From Saprospiraceae bacterium (lineage in GTDB: Bacteria > Bacteroidota > Bacteroidia > Chitinophagales > Saprospiraceae): a stretch of DNA of 57,529 bases. The stretch is taken from positions 1-57,529 of the forward strand of contig JADKCC010000035.1 in assembly GCA_016714785.1 (NCBI GenBank), written 5' to 3'. Positions within the stretch are counted from its first letter, which is position 1; every line of letters starts with the position of its first letter. The notes beneath the pieces were generated by a model. That model was not told the DNA's origin, did not search any database, and saw only the letters and a list, made by a program, of their open reading frames with translations. Below are positions 48,039 to 56,103 of the stretch, one piece after another. A program made the translations under genes and the position numbers.

Positions 48039-48149
48039 TGTATTTCTGTACGTGCTATTTTTTCATCACATAGTCTCAATTTTCCAAAACTGTTTACATA
48101 ACTAACTATGATTAGTATTTTCTTAAAAAAATATAATTATTTAACCATC

Positions 48150-48167
48150 ATTCGTACATTTGCGAAT
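48150..48167 (+). promoter_or_regulatory. ArsR operator overlapping -7 box (arsenic TonB receptor)
   Basis: ATTCG TACATTTG CGAAT, identical over 18 bases to the site at 45016. It is a single site without the upstream companion dyad. It lies 82 bases before the receptor start at 48249, leaving a leader of about 70 bases. Confidence 0.8.
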
Positions 48168-48248
48168 AATTAGTTTTAATCAATGCGGTCAAGATAAATT
48201 GATATTATAATCATTGACCTTTGATCACAACCATTAAATAGTTTTTCT

Positions 48249-50470
48249 ATGTCCCTTCGTTTTTACCTTCCTTTATTTTTTATTGTATTTCGTTGTGCTT
48301 TGTATGGCCAATCCATCACAGGCATCGTCACAGATATCATGGGCAAGCCATTAGTAGGTGCAAATGTCATTTGGGAAGGAACTAACAAAGGTGCTGTCAC
48401 TGATGCAAAAGGTAGCTTCAGTATTGAAGACAAACAGGAAGGCGATCGTATGCTTATCCTGTCTTACATCGGATTTACTACAGAAAAAATTGACGTCAAA
48501 GCTATCAAACATTGGGAAGTGCAACTCATCGAAGATGCTACTCTGGCTGAAGTCAATATCATTGCCAAAGGATCTGCCACGAGATTTGCGGATGATGTAG
48601 CTAAAGTTGAAGTACTTGGTGTGCGAGAGATACAGCGAGCTGCTTGTTGTAGTCTCGCAGGATGTTTTTCTACCAATAGCAATGTAGATGCCAATGTTAC
48701 CAATGTCGTTACGGATGCCAAAGAATTGCGGATATTGGGTTTGTCGGGCGTGTATAATCAAATATTGGTGGATGGTATGCCGTTGATACAAGGATTGGCC
48801 TATCCGTATGGTCCGGGTAGTTTTCCGGGTACAATGATCGAAAAAATATTTGTTACCAAAGGTGCTAATTCTGTCCTTCAAGGTTTCGAAAGCATCAGTG
48901 GGCAGATCAATATGGAATTTCATAAAGCCGAAACTGCGCCAAAGTTATTCCTAAATGTGTTTGGCAATTCATTCGGTGAGACACAATACAATGCCAATTA
49001 TATGGTCAAAAAAACAGGATGGAGCAATCTGACTGTTGGGCATTTGACCTTGCCCGCTGGGATTATTGATAGAGACAAAGACGGATTCCGAGACATCGTA
49101 CAGACAAATCGAGTTTTTTTTTACAATAGATGGTCTTATGACAATCCCGAAAAACCAAAATGGAGAACAGTCATAGCCGCTCGATATCTGAATGAAAATC
49201 GGGAAGGTGGACTCACCAATTTTGATCGAAACATACACCTTGGTACTTCGACCGTTTATGGTCAGAATGTACGAATCAATCATGGCGAATTGTACACCAA
49301 AACCAATTACATCCTGAATGACAAAGCTTCATTGATATTGCTCAATAGTGCATTCGCTCAACATCAAGACAGCTATTTTGGTGTCAAAAAGTACGAAGGC
49401 AAGCAGTTTAATTTGACGTCAAGTCTCTACATGGATTATTATTATGGTACACAAAACCACAATCTCAAATTAGGTATTAGTCATCGACATAATAAATTAC
49501 AGGAAGATGTTAGTTTTGTAGAACAATTGCCATTGCTAGATTATGCAGGTAGATACTTGACAAATTATGATGTACCAGGTGTCTTTGTGGAAAACAAATG
49601 GACGGTATCTAAATTTACATTTCTGACAGGCGTACGTATAGATCATTTCGGTAGTTTTGGGTGGAAAGTGACACCTAGGTTACTAGTAAGGGCTGATTTA
49701 TCTCCCGATACGGACATTAGATTTTCAATAGGAAAAGGATATAGAATAGCTCATGTTTTTGCAGAAAACGCTAACCTGCTAGCGAGCAACAGAATACTTA
49801 GATTATCCAATGAACTTGCACCAGAAGAAGCCATCAATACAGGCCTGAATTTTGTGCAAACGCTACACCTGAAAGAAATAAATGTCACATTGTCTGGAGA
49901 TGCCTATTTGACTTATTTTCAAAACCAAATCTTCCCTGATTTTGATAAAGAAGTGAACACAGCAATCGTGGATAATTTCTTTGGACAAAGTGTCTCCAAG
50001 AGTTTTCAGTTGGAAAATAAGTGGGTGTTCTCGCCACAATTTGATGCAAAAGTAGCTTATAATTACCTAGAAGTTTATCGTGAAGTAGAAGGCATTAAAC
50101 AAGATTTACCTTTTGTGCCTACCCACAAATGGAGCGCAAACACTTCTTATTCAGTACCAAATGATGAGTGGCAATTTGACTTGACTTATAGATGGATAGG
50201 CAGAAAAAAAATACCTTCCACGTTCAATTATCCTATCCAGTATCAAGTGGCCAATGTCTCTGAGCCTTATCAACAACTAGACTTCCAGATCACACGAGAT
50301 GGAAAGATGTACAAATTTATGGTGGTATTGAGAATATCTTTGACTTCAGACAAGAATTTCCGATATTAGGATACGATCAGCCTTTCGGCCAATATTTTGA
50401 TCCAGCTTTCAATTGGGGACCTACCAAGGGCAGAGAATTTTATATGGGTGTGCGATATAGTGTCAATTGA
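48249..50470 (+). pseudogene. Arsenic-cluster TonB-dependent receptor, 3' frameshift
   Basis: Signal peptide (to about LYGQ), carboxypeptidase-regulatory domain (ITGIVTDIMGKPLVGANVIW), then a plug with an unusual cysteine cluster AACCSLAGCF (Cys133, 134, 139) followed by VTDAKELRILGLSGVYNQ and ILVDGMPLIQGLAYPYGPGS. The barrel is intact to ITRDGKMY near 50300, where one missing base sends the frame to a stop at 50369. In the adjacent frame the true ending is recovered: DVQIYGGIENIFDFRQEF, ILGYDQPFGQYFDPAFNWG and GVRYSVN with a stop at 50470. Restored length about 740. Loss of the last strands should block membrane insertion if real. Controlled by an ArsR operator. Confidence 0.82.
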
Positions 50471-50570
50471 TAGTATTTGTATCCTTCAACAAAATACGTT
50501 AAACGTTAAACAAAATAAAAAAATAATTGTAACCATATTGGGAACGTTTTATATCTTTGTAATGTTTATG

Positions 50571-50885
50571 AGAGTAATAGCAACAAATACTTTAAAGAAT
50601 ATTGGGAAATGTATCCTAAAAGCTGAGCAATCATTGAAAGCTTGCTTCAAGAAGTGGGATTGTCTAATTGGCAAAGTCCCCAATCGTTAAAAATGAAATA
50701 CAGAAATGCATCTATTTTGTCGGGTAAAAGAGTTGTTTTTAATATTAATGGAAATAAATATAGATTGCTTGTAGATATAGAATTTCGGTTGAAAATAGTA
50801 TTTGTTGTATGGTTTGGATCTCATTTTAGAATATGATTTAATTGATGCAAAAACAATAGCTTATGTTAAAGCCAATAAAGAGTAA
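50571..50885 (+). pseudogene. higB: HigB-type toxin remnant
   Basis: MRVIATNTLK starts at 50571; then frames alternate: EYWEMYP, AEQSLKA, LQEVGLSNWQSPQSLKMKYR, NASILSGKRVVFNINGNKYR, LLVDIEFRLKIVFVVWFGSH and EYDLIDAKTIAYVKANKE with a stop at 50885. This is the complete order of a ~100-residue HigB (RelE-fold mRNA interferase) including the NASILxxxRVVFNIxGNKYRL core. At least three indels destroy it. The stop overlaps the start of higA by 23 bases, as in live higBA modules. Confidence 0.82.
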
Positions 50886-51261
50886 GGAAGAACATAGTAC
50901 TTATCTTGCCCGTGCGTACGATCTTATGCAATTAGAATTGACGCCCAATTCAAAGGAAGCGGACGAATTGGAAGTCATTAGCATTCTAATTGAAGCTTTT
51001 GAAAAGGAAAATTTTCCAATCGAGGCTCCTAATCCTATAGAAGCTATCTTGTTTCGACTCGATCAACTTGGAATGACGAGTAGTGATTTGAGTAAATTGC
51101 TAGGATCAAGGAGTAGAACAAGCGAAATATTAAAAGGAAAAAGAAAATTGAGCATTGGAATGATCAGAATACTCAATAAACAACTGGGAATATCAGCTCA
51201 AACACTCATTAAAGATTATGATCTTGTAAACAAAAGTTTCTTTCTTCCCCAAACAAAATAA
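50863..51261 (+). CDS. higA: HigA-type antitoxin
   Basis: 132 residues. N-terminal helical region (KSKEEHSTYLARAYDLMQLE), then an HTH of the Xre type at about 78-120 (LGMTSSDLSKLLGSRSRTSE, ILKGKRKLSIGMIRILNKQL). The sequence is that of the HigA partner of Bacteroidota HigB. It is intact while the toxin reading frame is broken, so it is an orphan antitoxin. It lies eight bases before arsM and may be transcribed with it; HigA proteins repress their own promoter, which could affect arsM expression (inference). Confidence 0.85.
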   Translation: MLKPIKSKEEHSTYLARAYDLMQLELTPNSKEADELEVISILIEAFEKENFPIEAPNPIEAILFRLDQLGMTSSDLSKLLGSRSRTSEILKGKRKLSIGMIRILNKQLGISAQTLIKDYDLVNKSFFLPQTK

Positions 51262-51268
51262 TAAATCC

Positions 51269-52114
51269 ATGCAAACTGACGACGAAATAAAAGAAATGGT
51301 AAGGCAAAAATATAGTGAAATAGCCTTACAAGACAAAGACACCAATGCATCCTCATGTTGTGGTGCAGGTGGCTGTAGTACAGAAGTGTACAATATCATG
51401 AGTGAAGACTATGTCGAATTAGAAGGTTATGCCAAAGATGCAGATTTAGGTCTTGGTTGTGGTCTTCCCACCGTATTTGCCAAAATAAAAGAAGGAGACA
51501 CTGTCATTGACTTAGGAAGCGGAGCAGGTAATGATTGTTTTGTAGCAAGAGCAGAGACAGGTCCATCAGGTAAAGTGATTGGCATTGATTTTACACCAGC
51601 CATGATCGATAAAGCAAGGGAGAATACTGACAAAATGGGCTATAATAATGTGGAATTTCGTCAAGGTGACATCGAGAAGATGCCAGTCGGTGGCAATATG
51701 GCTGATGTTGTAGTCAGTAATTGTGTACTGAATTTGGTACCGAACAAAAGAGCTGTTTTTGCTGAAATCTTTAGAGTATTGAAGCCAGGTGGACATTTTA
51801 GTATTTCTGATATAGTATTAACAGGAACGCTACCTGAAAAACTCCAATCAGCGGCTGAAATGTATGCTGGTTGTGTAGCAGGAGCTATCCAAATAGATGA
51901 ATATTTGAGTTACATTCAGGAAGTTGGTTTTCAGAATATCACCGTACAAAAGAACAAACCGATTATCATCCCTGAAGATATTTTATCAGGTTATTTGACC
52001 AAAGAAGAAGTGAAAAAATATATTGACACAGAGACATCAATCCGAAGCATCACGGTCTATGCCAAAAAAAAGGAGCAATCATCTTGTTGTACACCTGGTG
52101 GTGGCTGTTGCTAA
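51269..52114 (+). CDS. arsM: ArsM arsenite S-adenosylmethionine methyltransferase
   Basis: 281 residues. SAM motif I VIDLGSGAGNDCF, then GIDFTPAMIDKAREN and VEFRQGDIEKMPV. The catalytic cysteines of ArsM are in place: Cys64 (LGCGLPT), Cys152 (VVSNCVLNLVP) and Cys202 (YAGCVAGAI), the last two 50 residues apart as in CmArsM Cys174/Cys224. Extra thiols lie at the N terminus (SSCCGAGGC, Cys30/31/36) and in the C-terminal tail SSCCTPGGGCC. It methylates As(III) stepwise to methylated species, which the ArsP-like permease could export. Followed by a terminator at 52136. Confidence 0.93.
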   Translation: MQTDDEIKEMVRQKYSEIALQDKDTNASSCCGAGGCSTEVYNIMSEDYVELEGYAKDADLGLGCGLPTVFAKIKEGDTVIDLGSGAGNDCFVARAETGPSGKVIGIDFTPAMIDKARENTDKMGYNNVEFRQGDIEKMPVGGNMADVVVSNCVLNLVPNKRAVFAEIFRVLKPGGHFSISDIVLTGTLPEKLQSAAEMYAGCVAGAIQIDEYLSYIQEVGFQNITVQKNKPIIIPEDILSGYLTKEEVKKYIDTETSIRSITVYAKKKEQSSCCTPGGGCC

Positions 52115-52135
52115 GGTGAGTTGATGTAGTATAAT

Positions 52136-52159
52136 AATCCAAAAATATTTTTTTGGGTT
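52136..52159 (+). terminator. Terminator-like hairpin after arsM
   Basis: AATCCAAAAA TATT TTTTTGGGTT: a 10-bp stem with one G-T pair and a four-base loop, 22 bases after the arsM stop. AU-rich, moderate stability. Confidence 0.5.
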
Positions 52160-52493
52160 TATGTATGTAGGTATTGGGCCAATAATTTATTCATAATTTT
52201 TTTTATCGTTTATTGGATACGCATGACTATAAACATTGCTAAACCCTGACACGAATTTTAAAGCCCTTTTAAAATGAGTAAAATCTTTAGTCATTTATTC
52301 TGTATTATCAATAGATTTGAAATAAGGAAAGAAATTAAAAAAGTGCTAATCACATTTTATTGGTTTGTGAAGTAATTGCATTTTGGGTTTTATGTATAAA
52401 TGTAAAAATTAAATACCTTCAAATTAAATTAATTTGAAATCATCATATTGTTATTTTTATGAAAAGGAGTATCTTTGAATTAAATATGTCACA

Positions 52494-53972
52494 ATGCGGC
52501 TTTATACTCTTATACTTTCCATAATTTTGATTCAGTGTACTATCTTGTATGGACGAATACTCAAAGTTGGTACATCTCAACAATTCATTACTATCACCTC
52601 TGCTGCCAATGTTGCTACACCAGGAGACTCAATAATATGCTACGATCCTGTGATACAAGGTGGCATGTTTATAGAAAACCTGCAAGGCAATGCCAATCAA
52701 TGGATTCATATACTTGCTGCCGAAAATACAGAGGTTGTCATACGTGGCGGGAGCAATAGTATTCAATTGTCTGATGCGGCTTATATACACATTGAAGGTT
52801 TCATCATCGAAGGACAAACTGGCAATGGTCTCAATATAGACGATGCTGGCACTTTTGATACGCCAACACACCATATTCAGATAGTAAATTGTATATTTAG
52901 AAACATCAATGCCACAGGTAATAACGACTTCCTCAAGTTATCAGGATTGGATGATTTTGAAATCAGAAACTGTACTTTCCTAAATGGATCTAACGGGGGC
53001 AGTGGTTTAGATATGGTCGGATGTCATCGCGGGCAAATCATTGGAAATACCTTTAAAAATTTGGGTTCCAATGCTATCCAAGCCAAAGGTGGTACATCTG
53101 ATATCGAAATACTCAGAAATACATTTGAAAATGGAGGTGCCAGAGCTTTGAATCTCGGAGGAAGTACAGGATTAACATTTTTCAGGCCGCAAAATGCAAC
53201 GGCAGAAGCGGAGCGCATCAAAGTCATCGCCAATATCATTGAAGGATCGGAAGCGGCTATTGCTTTTGTTGGTTGTAGAAATGTAGAAGTAAGCAACAAT
53301 ACCATTCTTTTTCCACGCAAATGGATACTTCGTATATTGCAAGAAACAGTGGATCCTACCCGATTTTTGCCTTGTGGAGACAATAAATTTTTTAATAATA
53401 TTGTCATCTTAGATCAAAATGTGAGTACAGAAGCCAATATTGGTCCAAATACTGCACCAGAAACATTTAGTTTTGACAATAATCTATGGTGGAAAACAAG
53501 CAACTCAAACTGGAATGGCCCAAATTTACCTGGACAGGTGAAAGGTAGCGTCATAGCTGATCCAATGATGGTTCAAAATAGCACCTATCAAATATCGAGT
53601 GCAAGTCCGGCTATTGCTTTAGGTTTGCCTTATGCTAATAGCGTTTTGGATATCGAAGGTCAACCTTTTAATAACCCACCTTCTGTTGGCGCTTATGAAG
53701 GACGAAAAGTTTTTTCTGCTGAAACTACACCATATCCCAACCTGATTAAATTATATCCCAATCCTGTAACTGATCTTTTACAAGTCGAATTTTCTGATGT
53801 GGCAAAAAGAATCCTGTTGCTTTTCGACAATGAAGGAAAAACAATACTCCAATTACAATGTGAAGCTGCACAATGCGATGTAAATGTATCATCGATAAAA
53901 TCAGGGACTTATATACTGATGATCAAGGAAGAAGATGGTAAAATGGCTAGTAGAAAAGTGGTAGTACATTAA
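52494..53972 (+). CDS. Secreted parallel beta-helix protein with T9SS tail
   Basis: 492 residues: signal peptide (MRLYTLILSIILIQCTIL), then a right-handed parallel beta-helix of PbH1/Beta_helix type, seen in repeats such as AAYIHIEGFIIEGQTGNGLN, FEIRNCTFLNGSNGGSGL, RGQIIGNTFKNLGSNAI and RNVEVSNNTILFP. The last ~80 residues are a T9SS type A sorting domain (LIKLYPNPVTDLLQVEF ... GTYILMIKE). Such proteins are commonly polysaccharide lyases or binders; no catalytic site is clear. Codons and frame intact. Located next to a susCD pair, so a glycan role is plausible. Confidence 0.75.
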   Translation: MRLYTLILSIILIQCTILYGRILKVGTSQQFITITSAANVATPGDSIICYDPVIQGGMFIENLQGNANQWIHILAAENTEVVIRGGSNSIQLSDAAYIHIEGFIIEGQTGNGLNIDDAGTFDTPTHHIQIVNCIFRNINATGNNDFLKLSGLDDFEIRNCTFLNGSNGGSGLDMVGCHRGQIIGNTFKNLGSNAIQAKGGTSDIEILRNTFENGGARALNLGGSTGLTFFRPQNATAEAERIKVIANIIEGSEAAIAFVGCRNVEVSNNTILFPRKWILRILQETVDPTRFLPCGDNKFFNNIVILDQNVSTEANIGPNTAPETFSFDNNLWWKTSNSNWNGPNLPGQVKGSVIADPMMVQNSTYQISSASPAIALGLPYANSVLDIEGQPFNNPPSVGAYEGRKVFSAETTPYPNLIKLYPNPVTDLLQVEFSDVAKRILLLFDNEGKTILQLQCEAAQCDVNVSSIKSGTYILMIKEEDGKMASRKVVVH

Positions 53973-53983
53973 AAAGGCTGAGT

Positions 53984-54490
53984 ATGGATTTTTTGAATAC
54001 GGTTTTTATAATTTTTATTACTACCCTTATAGCCTGTAAAAATCAGATACAAGAACCAATCGTCTTGCCATCTATCTCTATGGAACCGACGATATCAATC
54101 CAAAAAGATACTACTAACAAAGCAGTAGAAGTGCAGAAAATGGTAAAAATACCTGAAAAAAATAAAATTATTGATTCTGTGGTCTTTTATTCATTATATA
54201 AATTTGAAAGAAACATTGTAGATAGCTTTTGTATATATTTTACAGATAAAAAACAACAAAAGATTTATATTAAAAGAGATCTAGATGGTATTAATGAGTT
54301 TGATTTTTTATTGCCTTCGATTAACGACAGAATATTTAGAGATTTCAATCCAGATCGTTTTATCGACATTGTTTTAAAACCTGCTATTGGTGCTCCCGCA
54401 CAGATTAGTTGGTCAGTGGTTTATTCAGAAGTAAAAGAATATCTCGTTATGGAAATATCTATCTATCAGAAGCATCACCGTCTATGCTGA
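53984..54490 (+). CDS. Lipoprotein with truncated, arsM-derived C terminus
   Basis: 168 residues, lipobox TTLIACKNQ (Cys18). The body (IDSVVFYSLYKFERNIVDSF, IYFTDKKQQKIYIKRDLDGI) resembles nothing I recognise. The last ten or so residues (IYQKHHRLC) are encoded by a duplicated copy of the arsM 3' end read in another frame: bases from 54465 match the arsM tail. The natural C terminus was therefore lost in a recombination. Eleven bases separate it from the beta-helix gene, so it is likely cotranscribed. Confidence 0.6.
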   Translation: MDFLNTVFIIFITTLIACKNQIQEPIVLPSISMEPTISIQKDTTNKAVEVQKMVKIPEKNKIIDSVVFYSLYKFERNIVDSFCIYFTDKKQQKIYIKRDLDGINEFDFLLPSINDRIFRDFNPDRFIDIVLKPAIGAPAQISWSVVYSEVKEYLVMEISIYQKHHRLC

Positions 54491-54539
54491 GAAAATGAAG
54501 CAATCATCATGTTGAACACCCGGTGGCGGATGTTGTTAA
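54465..54539 (+). pseudogene. Duplicated 3' end of arsM
   Basis: Matches 52042-52114 with about 80% identity by eye: reading RSITVYAEKMKQSSC, a stop where arsM has its second Cys, then TPGGGCC and a stop codon. About 75 bases of the arsM 3' end, 2.4 kb downstream of the live gene and degenerate. Confidence 0.85.
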
Positions 54540-54706
54540 TTAACTATTTATATGCGAAAAGCGTAGCACCGCTACGGTTACAGAAAAAAAAATAGGCGAA
54601 GCTATTGATTTGCAGCAGTTTAGCTTCGGAATAGATTTGCTAATGGATATTTCGGTTTTTTACTCCAAATGAACAAGTAAAAACCTAATTTCACACTTAG
54701 TAACAC

Positions 54707-54742
54707 AAAAGAGCAGTGATCTTTTCAAACCACTGCTCTTTT
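54707..54742. terminator. Bidirectional rho-independent terminator
   Basis: AAAAGAGCAGTG and CACTGCTCTTTT form a perfect 12-bp stem around a 12-base loop, flanked by A and T runs so that it can act on both strands. It lies between the lipoprotein gene and the convergent susD. Confidence 0.88.
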
Positions 54743-54774
54743 AATTATATTTACAGACTTAAGATTATAACAAC

Positions 54775-56074
54775 CTAAACTTCCGGATCGGCAGGCGTGT
54801 TTGGATTGTTATCTCTCTCAGAGTTTGGATATGGATAGAAGTTTCTAGTTCTCTCAAAATTCGTATCTTTTGGACCAGGTCTTCCGAATCTTCTACTGTC
54901 TTCTAACTTCAAACCAGAATTGAATAATTCGATACATCTATTGCGGTATATTTCATTTAATATCGACTCTTTATTTAATGGTCCCGAGTATGAAGGTTCA
55001 TTGGCATTTACTCCAAAAACATCATTGTTTTTAGTCAATACTTTATTCAATTCAATGACCGCATTATCTAAATCATCTTTTCTTGCATAAGCTTCCGCTT
55101 TGATCAACATCACTTCACCTGGCAAATAGACTGGTATTTTTGTACCATTCGCATTAAAGAACCCTTTACCTTCATTGGCAGCTGTTGTAAATGTTTTTGA
55201 TTTCACATAAAAAAGCACTCTACCATCTGTGTCTGATGGTGCTAAACTTCCAGACAAACCAAGTTTAGCATCTATTGGTTCACAAACATTTACGTTACTA
55301 TATGAGACATCAAAAAATAGGATTTCGAGATACATCATCATAGAAAAACTCACTTTTCTTGGTAAGATCTACTTTATTTGCAGCTTCCAATGCTTTATTT
55401 GAATTGCCTAACATATTGTAAGTTCTTGCGGTAAGTGCATGAAATGTATTGACAAAGTCTATTCCGCCTTGAAATACAGAAGTAAAAGCAGGAGATCCTG
55501 CAGCAGCAACTGAACCGTTTTCAAATAATTTAACGGCTTCTGCCAATACTTCATTTCTTGTTATGAAAGGTGCTTTTGCTTGTACTACCAAAGGTGCTTG
55601 TTCCCAATAAGTTCCTAATTGTAACAATGCCAAACCTTTATATAAATTTGCATAACATAAAATGGCATTTTTTGTAGCGGATTCACCTACGATATTGATA
55701 TTATTAAAAATCAAATCTGCATTGGCTTTGATCAAATGTGACTGTTCCCAAAGTCTGGATACTACTGCATTATTGCCTATCACATTGCCTTTACCTGCTT
55801 GTAGCGTTGCTTCATCAGTATTACCTTGATTCAGCACGAGGAGTTCATTGGTACTCAATCCATTTGCGGTGATTGTAGAGTATATTGGAGATTGCCTTCC
55901 AACTGAATACCGAAACTGAAGGCCATTACATAAAGCTATCAAACCATTGGTATTAGTGACCACCGATTCATTAGAAGCTTGGCTTGGGTTTAGATATTCA
56001 TCTCTGTAACAAGAAGACAATACCATAGTAACCATTGCCACTATTAATAATTTATATTTGAATATATTTCTCAT
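54775..56074 (-). pseudogene. susD: SusD/RagB family lipoprotein, one frameshift
   Basis: From ATG 56074 (MRNIFKYKLLIVAMV) with lipobox VLSSCYRD. N-terminal SusD blocks: YLNPSQASNESVVTNTNGLI, LWEQSHLIKANADLIFNNI, ILCYANLYKGLALLQLGTYW. After EFFYDDVSRNPIF near 55332 an A6 (plus strand) lacks one base; the adjacent frame goes on FDVSYSNVNVCEPID, YLPGEVMLIKAEAYARKDDL, NEIYRNRCIELFNSGLKLED and FYPYPNSERDNNPN to 54775. Restored length is about 433. SusD binds glycans at the surface as a lid for SusC. A homopolymer indel, possibly a sequence error. Confidence 0.83.
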
Positions 56075-56103
56075 TTTACTATTATTTATTTTTAAAAAAA
56101 TCA

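Noticed and set aside
48351..48923. 190-codon minus-strand ORF opposite the ars TonB receptor
   Set aside because: Complete overlap with the receptor's N-terminal and plug codons and no protein family features; a shadow frame.
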